In this document: positions 1-32,731 of the stretch, one piece after another
Position numbering within the stretch: the stretch's first letter is position 1
How the letters are laid out: each line of letters begins with the position of its first letter
Assembly (NCBI GenBank): GCA_019649035.1
Contig: BMAT01006140.1
Location: forward strand, 77,394-119,667
Reading direction: 5' to 3'
Length of the DNA stretch: 42,274 nt
DNA from: Elysia marginata
Taxonomy: Eukaryota > Mollusca > Gastropoda > Plakobranchidae
Notes under the pieces: model-generated
What the model was told of the DNA's origin: nothing
Seen by the model: only the letters and a program-made list of their open reading frames with translations
The model's database searches: none
Translations under genes and position numbers: made by a program

Positions 1-1868
1 GGGGGTGGAAGGAGTCTTTTTCTGTTTTTTTTTACCACTGATTAGCTAAAGATTGTTTTTTAGTTTTGTTCCCTTAACCATTTAGAGGGGAAATGAACAG
101 AAGAAATAATCATTGTTATAATAGGATCGAAATAGAAAATGTTCAAAATGTTATAGGACATGGGCACAACGAGACAGACAGACAGAGACACACACGCACA
201 CACACGCACACACTTAAATAAAGAGATGCCAGAGGAGATGCTTCTTTTAGATTGCAAAGTGTTTTGATCCAAATAGTTTTGTGGCTTGGACCATCATTCC
301 CGAGCTAAACGGGATGAAAGGCCTAAATAATCCAACCGGGGGTAGTGCGATTATCAATTTATCACTTGTTACATATATTTACTTTATAGACAAATCCTTG
401 AATAATATTGACAAAAAGTAGCGATCAATATTCATCCCACAAAAAAGAGCTTACAAAGAAAATGTAGACGATCAATGATTGAGGCTGGCAGTGATAGAGA
501 ATAATATAAGAACGGCATCTTGTTTAGCTGGGATGAACATAGAGTGCAGGGGCTACAATTGAAGAGGTAGAAGGAAAATGTCAGAAAAGAGCAGTTCGAA
601 ACCAGCGATTTTTAGGGATCAGTGCTCAAGTTCGCCCCCCTGAGACAGTTAGATTGATTGAAAGAGATATTGTTTGCCCCACCAAGCAGTGTCCCGAACA
701 AGACTGCAGCAGCTCGTTCTCCAGATTGTACATCAAGAGGAGATCACTAGCGTGTGCAATTACACCCCACTGTCTTGACAAACATAGCCTTCGCTGCCAT
801 CTGTTTGTAGAGTTCAGATATTGGGATGAAGCAATTTGAATCATGAAATCATACTCATCGATGAAATATCACAACTTTTGGTAAAAGTTTATACTGTAAT
901 TAAAAACGACGTTACTACTGGCACACAAAATACCTACTTTTTCATTTAAAAAATAGGTTTTTGAAGAAAATATGCATAAAGAAGATTAAAATCATACTCT
1001 AAAACCTCAAATGAAATTCAAATTACCAAATAAATTCTACTACGAAAGCTTTAAGGTACCAATAGCCAACGATTCGGAAAATTTTATGTAAAGAGACTAA
1101 AGAATAGATTTCAATCTGAAGAATAATGCACCCGTCCCCATGTTCAAACGAGTAAGGTATCAGATCAGTATTTTCCTTCTAATGTAAGCTATTTCACATG
1201 TTTTGAATGCCTCAAAGTTGCATGAACTGCATTTAGCAGCTTCAGTTGGTTAAAAATGTAGGTCAACTTTTACACACCACAAAATATTTGAAGGCGGAAG
1301 AACGCATAAAATTAAATTATGGATAGTTTCGCCCGCTTTCCAACTTCGTCTGCTTGATCCAATTCTGCTTCTTTTTTTTAAATTGCTCAAGATTAAACAT
1401 CTCGATAAAGTTACCGTTGGCTCCAAGGGTAAATAGCTAGATTGGTAGAAGATAGTGCCTTTGATACAAATTAACAAATCCACCTGGACTTAAGCTCAAC
1501 CGCCGCCAAAGTACGTTATCCAGATCAAGCAAACTACACCCCGATCTAGTTTAGATCTTGCGTGTCATGTTTTCTTCCGTTTTAGCGTTTGTGTGACGCG
1601 TTTTTTTTTTCATTTTACTTGAAAGTGAAGGCTGACATTTTGCTTAATACTGACGTAAGATTCATGATTTTCTTGTATTGATCTATTTGCTTACCGTTAG
1701 CTACTTTTAGGCCTATTTAGGTGATAAGACTATTGTACGACTGCAATTTTTTGTTGCGGGTACACTGTCTTAATCTTTTTCTTTATCTTGAAAATATATT
1801 TGAAAGAGCCCTTGGTTGCATTTTAATTCAATGTTTTTTTAATCAGCAGCATTTCTGTTCTTTTTCAG
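1..1868. other. Intron or upstream sequence of the Jagged gene; no exon recognised
   Basis: I searched for the signal peptide and the cysteine pattern of the MNNL domain and did not find them; they must lie left of the window. Only short GACA/CACA-rich simple sequence (about 170-212) and T-runs are notable. Short open frames near 626-844 on both strands have no recognisable content. Confidence 0.6.
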
Positions 1869-23229
<21,361 letters not shown>

Positions 23230-23644
23230 CCTTGCATATCTTACAGCTAAATACATTGTGCAGAGTTTCAGTAACCATGAATGAAACACTCTGTTTTGTA
23301 CTGTGTCGATGCAGCCACTCTAATCTGACTCTGAAGCTGTGCAACAATCGACAATATAACACAAAGCTAACACAGCTTATGCGCCTTAGGCGAGTCACAA
23401 GACTGCATTTTATTAAAATGTATAACCGGCAGCATTTCTAGTCCAAGAAAAGGCCAGATTTTTTAACGTACAAAGCACTTTAAACCTATGGTTTTATTTT
23501 TTTTGTGTTCTTTGCAATTCCTTTTTGTAATGAATATGGATGATACCGAAGGAAAATTGAGGAAAGAAAACAAATATGACAGAAACATACATTTAAACCA
23601 TTTACATTTTAAATCGTTGCCATAAAGATAGTCTATCTTTCAAA

Positions 23645-23835
23645 GTCTCTCTCTCAATACCTCTCTCTTTATCTCTCTCTCTCTATCTATCTGTCTAAAT
23701 ATCTATCTATATCTATCTCTTTCTCTCTCTAGCTCTGTCTTTCTAACCATTTATACATGTATCTATCTGGAAATTTATCTTTCAATCTTTACTGTATTCA
23801 ACTCTATATTCTCTCTCCTTCATCTCTATTTTTCA
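23645..23835. repeat. CT/ATCT-rich low-complexity stretch
   Basis: Interrupted (CT)n and (ATCT)n repeats about 420 bases after the Jagged stop codon, probably inside the 3' UTR. Confidence 0.85.
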
Positions 23836-24225
23836 TTCTATGTACATGTGTATCTCTTTACTTCAACTAATTTTATCAGTTATTTTCCTCGTGTGGGCAC
23901 GCATGATATACATATTCTTAAAAGCTTGAGCTCCTGTGCCAAATTTTTGTACAGAATGGCATTGTGTACTTTCAGCTTTTTCTTCTTTGAGCAGTCTTTA
24001 TGACAATTCTTTTACCAGTACTTACGCTTGTTTAAGAAAATTATGCTTTGAGAGATGGATGGTTTGTATAACGAAATATTGTTATTGATTTCTTTAATAT
24101 ATATAAGGTTTGACACAACAATATTTGCAACACACCATGTTAATATGTAAAAAAAAAAAGCTTTATCACAGTTTTGTACGGTACGAAAAAGTTTGTTGTT
24201 GTTCTTTGACCACGACATTCAGAGC

Positions 24226-24541
24226 CCAATTATAGGTATTTTAAAGTAAGATAACTCTTGATGTGAAAATGTCTTGTTCTTCAGACATTTACTTTAGACA
24301 GAGTTTTTATTTCCTTGTGCATAACTCATCGATTTTGGTTCCCTCTACATATAAGGTCAAAAGAAGTAACTTTTATCTTAAAGTATGCAAAGAACTTGGC
24401 CAATTATAGGTAACTTAAAGTAAAATAACTCTTGATGTGAAAATGTCTTTTCTTCAGACATTTACCTTAGGCAGGTTTTTTTCCCTTGTGTATAACTCAT
24501 TAATTTTGGTCCCTTCTACAAAAGAAGTAATTTTTCTTTTT
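24226..24541 (+). repeat. Direct duplication, two diverged copies
   Basis: Copy 1 (24226-24390) begins CCAATTATAGGTATTTTAAA and copy 2 (24400-24541) begins CCAATTATAGGTAACTTAAA. Both contain AACTCTTGATGTGAAAATGT, CTTCAGACATTTAC, CATAACTCAT or TATAACTCAT, and AAAGAAGTAA in the same order. The offset is about 174 bases. Confidence 0.9.
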
Positions 24542-26534
24542 GAAAGCTGAACGAATTTGGTCACTCACATGTGGAGAAGTGCAAATTGAAGGCCTTTCAT
24601 GCATTTATCTTGTATTGATTTGAGGATTTCATATATTAATCTATAACTCCTCATAAAGCACTTATGATTTTATATGCCTGAAGAATACCACAGTTTTAGA
24701 ATGCTTTAAAGAGTGTTCTTACCATGTTTTTGAGCGTTTGCAAACCTCAGGCTCTAAACAGACAATGCCAGTTAAAAGGAACATACTAGATAAAACTTTA
24801 GGGTATCTTGCGCAGAAATGAACAGTCTACAAGCTTGCGTTTTTCAAATTTAAAACTGAATAAATATATTAAGTTTTGGGATCATTTAAAAACAAAAAAC
24901 ACTACTTTCCAACAAATCCAAGAGAGTTGGGTGCAACAATTTTTACATTCAATTAATTTTTTAAAACCAAATTGTTCTGTTTTATTTATCAGCAAAAAAA
25001 ACAACATTAAAACAAATCACTTGCCTGAGCTACTAAATATAGTAAGTTTATCTTGGTACATGAAATCATTGTTACTTTTTGAGAAATTATAAATGGTTTG
25101 AATAAACACAAAAACAAGAGGGGAAAAATGACCTGTTTTGACTTTGATTCACTTTTTTTCTCCAGATTCCCATGACTTGCTGAATTCTTAACCAGATTTA
25201 TATTAAAGTTACTATGATTATTCAATGATATTATGACTGTTATTATTAAACAGGAGAGGCAATAAACACTGCCTATTACTTTTCACTTAACAATTGATGA
25301 ATAATTTCTTTTGGACCAGTTTGAAACAATTAACAATAAAATGACATCAAGCAAAGTTTTGCTTGGCAATTTGCTACTGCTAATAAAAAATGTGTTTAAA
25401 ATACATGCAATGTTTTTCTGTCTGAAGTTGAAGTTCCAAAAGTTAATAAAGTCTCAAATAGAGTTTCATAAGCTAATATATCACCCCTCCGTTTGTGAGT
25501 AGATTTACAATATACTTTATTATTGTTTTAATCTTTACAAAATAATTTTCCCTCACGTGTTTGTAATTTTCACAGAGCGTTAATGTTGTTCAAATGTTTG
25601 AGTGCAAAATTAAATCTAATTTTTAAGCTAGCAAAATATTTATAAATTGCTCTTTTGTTGCAACATAGTTCATGTTTACAAAATATACATTTTTATGAGT
25701 ATTTCATTTTACATACAATATGGAAGAGAAAATTCTTTTCACGGCTTAATCAGTGCTTGTGATTAGATCTCTTCTTATTCAAAACAATAATTGTTCTATT
25801 TAGTTTATAGTAAATGATAACTGTTTTAATACGTGTATTCTTATTATTATGTGCTCCTAGTCATATTCGCATAAGCTTATGTATATGCTAAATTAACATA
25901 TGATACCGAAGATTTCCAAATACCACATCCCTTAACTTATTTAGGTAGTTTCGTAAAAATTTGAACTGATGTATGTTGGACCTCTTTTTAAATCAACTAC
26001 CATCCAATCACAAACCTGCATCCTGCATAACAAGCCTCATAAAAACAGTTTTGTAATGTATCTTTATAACTTTCACCCAGTCTCATTTAGTATGATGTCA
26101 AAATACTAGAAGGCAATATCTGAAAAAGTTTTTCTTGTTATATCTACAGTAAGAGAAGTTTTAAATAGATAGCTTTGGATATAGCTTTTTATGAATCATA
26201 ATGATGCCAAGGAGTTTTTACCAACGAAAATTATTAAAACGATGCATTGACTTATGTACAAACAGATATGTATGAAAATTGTGACATCAAATTTCTTTGG
26301 ACTGGGTGTGTTACATTGCATGTTGCAAAAGGAAAGATAAAATATGCTTTATCTCAGCATACAATAGATTGCTCATGACCTCACATTTAGCTTCAGCTAA
26401 GCTTTGAATTTCATAGATTTGTAAAGTGATCTGGTGTACTCATTTTATTTCTCACCATGCAATGATCATGTATTCAAAATGGCAAAGCATGTCTCATTTA
26501 CTGAATGTTTAAGAAATTGTGTCATTTGCATTTC

Positions 26535-26572
26535 AGACATTAATATTATCATTATCATTATTATTATTACTA

Positions 26573-26645
<73 letters not shown>

Positions 26646-26786
26646 CATTATCATCATCATCATCATAATTATTATTATTATTATTGTTATCATTATTACT
26701 ATTATTATCATCCTCGTCATCATCATTATTATTATTACTAATATTATTATTATCATTATTATTATTATTGTTATCATTATTATTGG
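26535..26786. repeat. ATT/ATC trinucleotide array
   Basis: About 250 bases of (ATT)n with interspersed ATC and GTT units. Open frames on both strands over it (poly-Ile, poly-Asn, poly-Met) are artefacts. Confidence 0.95.
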
Positions 26787-29115
26787 AATGAATAATGTAT
26801 GACTTTATGTTACCTTGGGGAGTGCATATGCATTCTAAGGTAGTATTTGTGAGCATTTGTATGCTTATAGATAAGTAGTGTAAGCTAAATGCACTTTAAC
26901 ATTGATCTTATCTCTTTCCCTGAATGCATTTATCTCCCTATACTTTGGTTCATTCGCCACATTTAAAAAAATTCATGTGCCAAATGTCTCATTTACCTTT
27001 TTTACATTTATAAAGCAATCATATCCATAATTATATTTATCTGCTCAGAACAAAGTTAGCTCTAAAGGAAAAAAAATCCTCTTAAGCAGATGACAAACTA
27101 TCTTATTAAAGCTTTACAACATAAGAAACAACAGCACAAAAACATCCATTTGTGCATGCTCATGATCATGTTTGAAAATTTAAACACCATTAATACTTTG
27201 AAACTTCAACAAGAAGCTACAAAGTAAATCACCTTATTCTTCTGCGTTTGTTTTTGCGCCAGCCAGAGTAATTCAGAAACAATTTGCTTTAAAAAGATAA
27301 TTGAGGGAGAAATCACTACACACAAAAAAACCTATTATTTGAGAAGTGTTTTTCAATTTTCTTTAAAATAAATATTTCATTTTATAAAAAAACTGGAGTT
27401 CTAATTTTTTTAAGCTCAAAGAGGACATTAAATTAATTTTCGAAAATGTATTTAAATCAATAAGTTTTTGACTTGTGCCTGATACAGCCTATCTGCCAAA
27501 AAACTGCTCTAACTGGGGTGTGTAGGATCCTGAACGTTTTTTACATGAGATAAGATTTTTTAAATGAGACGTTTATCACATTCAGTTTAGGACACAATTG
27601 TGTGACAAAGTTGTTGACAATGTATTTTCCACACAAACAGTCTACTGATCTAGTCATGTACATATTTCAGATTTATTTAACAGCTCAATCATTGTCTCAG
27701 TCAGCCCTGCTGTTTTCTTGTTTTAATATTTTTTTTTTCTGTCCATTGTTTGTCATCTCATTCACCATTACAAGGCAGAGCTACTATGGTTATTTTCGTT
27801 GTTATTGATTACATGTTTGCATCAATTTGTTACAAGTTATTTGTTTTGCTTTTTCATGCTTTAGTTAGAATATATTTGCAGATTTATTGTTGGATGTTGT
27901 CAGGTAATATTCAAAGAGCAGTTTTCAAAAACTTTGTATATGCATTTACAGTAAAACTTAAGCATTTGGCTTGACTGCGTCTTCATCAAATGGTATAAAA
28001 CATCCTAAGAAATAAAGAGAAACACTGCCTAGGTGTTATGAGTTTTGAAATAGCTTTCAAATCTTGGTGACGTCTTTGTTTTTTAAGTTTTGAAAAGATG
28101 TGATAAAAGTATTACGACAGCATACATTTTTTTTCCTACTGTTTGGCAATTTAACTTGGACAAGGCTTTACATAAGATTGTAGTTTTAAAAAAATACAGA
28201 GGTCATACTGCATTGCTGGGAAATATGCCCCCTTCTACTAATTGTAATTGCTGATATATCGCCTCCTATTAATCAAACATTTCGAGATATCGAGAGTCTG
28301 ATAACAGTATCTGGCATACAGCATAATACTGGCCTAACATCTCACCCTATAATAGGCTAGATCTCCAGGCTTCCTAAAAACAATTAGTTTTTTTTTTAAA
28401 TATATCTATCTAGAATGGTACTTTTTGAAGATTAACTTTGAACAAAAATCTTTAAAATTTAAGTGCAATAAGTACTTTAGGTCAATCAGAACATTTTTTT
28501 ACCCATGTTATTTGAAATGCAATCTTTGATATAAGTAGGCCTATTGTATTTCCTTAAAAACAAAAGGCCCTGAGTTGCCTTCAAAATTTTATGAGGGTTA
28601 TGAACACAAAACTTGGTAACTGGCTGCCTATTTACATTTAACTACGAAGTATGTGTGAAAATGTGACAAATATCAAACTCATGCAGCTTCATTAAGATAG
28701 CAACTATTATATATAGTTCTTTCATAAAGCAAAATCACACAAAAAAGAACTTTATTCATGTTCTGATTATGTGTTTATCACACAATTTTATAAATCAGAC
28801 TCAGTGAAACATTGTAATATTTATACAAAAGTATTTATAATTCCGGATGTAGCATATCAGTCATGCAAACAATTAAGTAAGCAATAAATTTTAATTTATT
28901 TAATCATTGAACACACAATATTCATTTTGAGCTGATGACCATGGTGTGGGTTTTTCTTTGTTTGTTGGTTGATTTTGACTAAGCCTGTGGCTATCTTTCT
29001 AGAGTACTAGCATCTTAGCATCTTATACAGTAAAGAGAATGGCAAACAAGAACTCATAACATGACAAAACTTTACTTCTTGCTAAATTAAAACCATGTAG
29101 TTTATAATTTTAAAG

Positions 29116-29193
29116 CTTAAAAATTAGAAGGAAAAACTGTAGTCAGATCTGATACTTAAAAATTAGAAGGAAAAACTGTAGTCAGATCTGATA
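29116..29193 (+). repeat. Perfect 39-bp tandem duplication
   Basis: Two identical adjacent units, each starting CTTAAAAATTAGAAGGAAAA and ending CAGATCTGATA, plus the first bases (CTT) of a third. Identity suggests a recent event or an assembly effect. Confidence 0.95.
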
Positions 29194-30294
29194 CTTTAGA
29201 TAATGAGGTACAAAAGATCACGCCAGCATTAATCATCTTGGTTTGTTCATAAAAAAAAAACTCATTACATTAATTTAAAGCCTCTTTTCAATTTATGAAA
29301 ATCAAATTCAAGAGATTAAATTTGGCAAAACTCTAAAAGCTCAACCTGTCAAAACTTCAACTTTTGCCTGGATTACTTTTCTATGCCACAAACATGGTTT
29401 TTTCCTACCACTATAAACATGACCATCAAGAAGAATGTACCTGCACTGGGCATCAAGATCTAAACCATTTGTTTAGTATAAATGAAATAATAAATAAAGA
29501 ACAAATTTCATGTGATACGCAACTGTGAAAACAAATTTCCTATAAATTTATCTTATCTTATCTTATTGAAAAATAAATTGCAATGAGACACTATACCCGA
29601 AGTTCAAAGAAGATATATAAATCAAATTCAAAGTAATGTTATAACTTGTGTCGTTGTGGCAACTTTTTGTGTATTCCTCTTTTAAACTTCTTTTTATTTT
29701 ATAACAACTCTTCTCAATCTCATCAAGTCTTTCTCAACGAAGATTGAAAATAAGAGAGAGAATAAAAAAGTAGTTGTAGTTGTATTTAAGCATAAAAATG
29801 TTTTTAAAAAACCAAATAAAATAAAGTATCAGAGATTATTACACATGAGGCAAAATTTTCAACAAAAAAAGAAATATAAATAGAATTACATATTTACAAC
29901 AAGCTAGGCAATCAAATATTAAGTACACTAATTTCATTACAGACATTATCACATTAGTTGTTTACACATAGAATGTTACATTTTTAAATTACAAAATTAT
30001 GTTGGATTGATTTTGAATCAGTTTTACTTTCATACACAGATGCAGGAAATTTCAAATATCATCCAACACAGAATCTAAAATGTTAACATATCAATTTACA
30101 GAGCTTCTCAACAGGAAAATAACATTTCCTACATTCAGTGTATACCTATTAAGCCACAAGAAGAATTACAGAGGAGCTGACATTTAAACAACACACCAGT
30201 TCAGTGTACTGAGAAATATTTCATAGCCTACATCTGGGTAGTGTAACATGATTATTACATTGTAGGAGGTGTTTTGAATGAGTCAATTTTACAC

Positions 30295-30656
30295 CTAGCT
30301 TAGGTAGGATTTGATTGCCGTGCTGTTAGGTATTAAAAACCATGTCTTGTGACCTGTATAAATGAGTTGAATACCAGAAATTCCTTTTTTAAGCACAGGC
30401 CTCTTAAAAGTATTTTTTTCTTCTTCTCTTCTGTATTTTAATTCAATAAAAGTTTTAATATCCGTCCATAAAATATTGAGAATTTCAAAATTTGTTTTAC
30501 AGTTAAATGCTCGGAACAATGGATTGTTAAAAAAAGCATCGTCTTGGAAAGTGAATGCAGCAACATCCACTTCATTGGTTGCACTGGTGCCGAGACATAT
30601 ATCTATCACAAGATGCTGCTGCTGCCACGACTGAGCACGGTAAAACAAAACCAAAC
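30295..30656 (-). CDS. Orphan terminal exon, unidentified protein
   Basis: On the - strand an acceptor CCTACAG is followed by an open frame of about 120 codons ending in TAG at 30295-30297. It contains no ATG at its start, so it looks like a 3' terminal exon. The peptide includes SWQQQHLVIDICLGTSATNE, VDVAAFTFQDDAFFNNPLFR and ILWTDIKTFIELKYRREEE: balanced composition, unlike the poly-Phe/Ile shadows nearby. I do not recognise the family. Its phase (two bases before the first full codon) would fit ARV1 exon 5, 3.5 kb upstream on the same strand, but that link is speculation. No partner exon was found between it and ARV1 exon 6. Confidence 0.5.
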
Positions 30657-32618
30657 CTGTAGGCTTTTAAGTTTTTACTACTAAGTTACCATGATTAGGT
30701 CCTTTATTATTCAGAGAAGACTTTCTTCCTTTCAACTTCAGTCTTAGGTTAAACTTCAAACCATCACAAGTCTACTCAAGTATTTTTTTTCTCTGTGCTT
30801 TCTATTCTTTTTGTGACCCTGTTTGATTAGATGACTAGATATTATTAGTTCATGCTGTATGTTGCGATACATTGACAATTGAACAATTTTTATCTCTTAA
30901 AACCTATGCGTGGTTAGAAATTTCTGGCTACTTTTAAGTTCTTAAAAGGTAGGCATGCATTTAGTAGAATTAATAGAACATTACTAAACCCTCCGCTCCA
31001 AGAGTCGCGAAGGAGCACTTCCCCATTCCCAGTTCATATGGGACTGTCCAGCATAAAAAAAGCAAGTATTGATCATTGTCCAGGTATATTAAACTCTCAT
31101 AGGCCAATGCTCTTGGCACAAAGGAAATGCAGTGTCAAAGGTCACTATACATTTAATTGTTCATACACAAAAAAAAGGTTGAAATTTACCTAGCATGATT
31201 AATAACAACATATGATTCTTGGCTGAAAACTAACAGCGTGTATACATATTGACTACTTTTTACTGCCATTACTGATACCAATAAAAGTATTCTTCTTCAT
31301 TTCACCATAGACACAAAAAACCGGCTCCATTAATGTTTCTCAACAAGCTTATGAACGAAAAAAGTAGTCTTATCTTATTTTAAATTGAATAAGTAAGACT
31401 TGAATAAGTAAACATGCAAAGTCTAAATTTAGAACCTCTGAACTGGACAAGCTGAAATTACCTTAAAAATCATTCTGGTGTTTTAAAAGATAACTCAAAC
31501 TCAGAGATGCAAGCACCTGATGGACAAAAAGCAGGAAAATTTAAACATCTCTGTAAAGTACACCCCTTGGCACTGTTAACCAACTGTTGCTCCAATAGAA
31601 CCTTTGATAGATCAACTAAAAAAGGTAAATATACAACTCTGTAATAGGGCCTTCACAGCTTTACAATCCCAAAGAAACATTTGATTTTCTTTACGTTTCA
31701 AGTCTCGACGATTTTCTTTAATAGTTTAGTCTTAATTACTTTCAAATTTCCTGCTTTTATGGGCTCAAGATTACTGCTAAAAAAACCTGAATTCTTGCAA
31801 AAATTGGAAAACTTGCATTTCTCCAGGCTCTATTTCTGGTAGTTTCTGTTAGAATTGACTTTAAGTTAAGTTTGGATCTAGATCTGAGCTAGATGTGCAA
31901 TCTGGACAAAAGTTCAAAATTGCTGTATAAAAATTTAAATTCCATCCAACCATCCAGAGACTTTTCAGTATTGTTAAAACTTCTCAAAACACAGAATCAA
32001 AGTAACAATTGTAACAACATCGGCCATTTTAAAACCTTGGCCGTTGAGAATGAACTTACAGGAAGCTTTTTATCCTTATTAAATGATAGTATTTGAACCC
32101 CTGCTTTTACAAACAAGGACCTGCTCAGACCTCGGGCGTAACGAAGCTGTGGGCAATAAAGTCTAACATAAGAGCATAACAATTTTGCCAAGTTGAATCG
32201 TACAAGCAATACCCAAGGCAGCGTAGCTGGATCAGGCTAATTGTGTGTGATACAGGTAGAGGAGAGCTTAGCTGTGCAGGGATGCGCTCTTCAGTAGACC
32301 ATAAATCTTTGAAATTTGACACAAAATCTTCCTCATTACTTTAATTTTTTCTTACTATTAATGATCTTTGGTGTAGCAAGTCCTTCATTATAACAAAATT
32401 ATAGTTTAGTCCCATCGATTTTGTTATAACCAAGGTCCACTGTAGAAAAATTACCAGCGCTTAGCAAGTTAATAACAGTACAAGCCCAGGTTAAAAAAAC
32501 AAATAAATCTAAGAGAGCCATGGTCTCACCATATCAATAGCCCATGTCAATTTTTATCTCTCTGTGAATATGTACTCAGGTCACAACAGATGAAAAAAAA
32601 GGTAGGCGTCAAGCTGAG
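30657..32618. other. ARV1 3' UTR / intergenic region
   Basis: AT-rich. An ATTAAA on the - strand (32340-32345), about 275 bases after the ARV1 stop, is a possible poly(A) signal. - strand open frames at 31997-32322 overlap each other and lack family support. A pogo-like terminal fragment is at 32376-32444. Confidence 0.5.
32376..32444 (-). mobile_element. pogo/Tigger-like terminal fragment
   Basis: On the - strand it begins after TA with CAGTGGACCTTGGTTATAAC and continues with AAAATCGATGGGAC, followed by a second ..TTGTTATAATGAAGGA block. This is the look of a Tigger-type terminal inverted repeat (CAGT..ACCTCG.TATAAC). Only one end is visible. Family call is from memory of the consensus. Confidence 0.5.
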
Positions 32619-32731
32619 TTATTTATGGTCTAACCATGTATGCAAAAAATTCGAGACAACAAATTGAGTTGTGAAGCCTAAGGTGACGGCCAGCACTGCC
32701 CACAAAGTTCCATGATTTCCTTCACTTACAA
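32619..32731 (-). CDS. ARV1: ARV1 exon 6 and stop
   Basis: Encodes VVSEGNHGTLWAVLAVTLGF then TTQFVVSNFLHTWLDHK and TAA (32619-32621). Acceptor CTTTTCAACAG. It corresponds to human [20 protein letters not shown], the final membrane helix. Confidence 0.9.

Larger units (their letters stand above)
23230..30294. other. Jagged 3' UTR and intergenic region
   Basis: About 7 kb of AT-rich sequence between the Jagged stop and the orphan exon. Candidate + strand poly(A) signals AATAAA are at 24859, 25101, 25261 and 25334; none is decisive. It holds a CT/ATCT-rich stretch, a duplication of about 140-165 bases, a long ATT/ATC array and a perfect 39-bp tandem copy (separate entries). I see no convincing gene. 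Confidence 0.6.

Noticed and set aside
26434..26856. Open frames of 103-122 codons on both strands
   Set aside because: Translation of an ATT/ATC simple repeat (poly-Ile, poly-Asn); no real coding sequence.
31997..32322. Two overlapping - strand open frames (65-70 codons) just downstream of the ARV1 stop
   Set aside because: They overlap each other in different frames and match nothing that I recognise; most likely 3' UTR.
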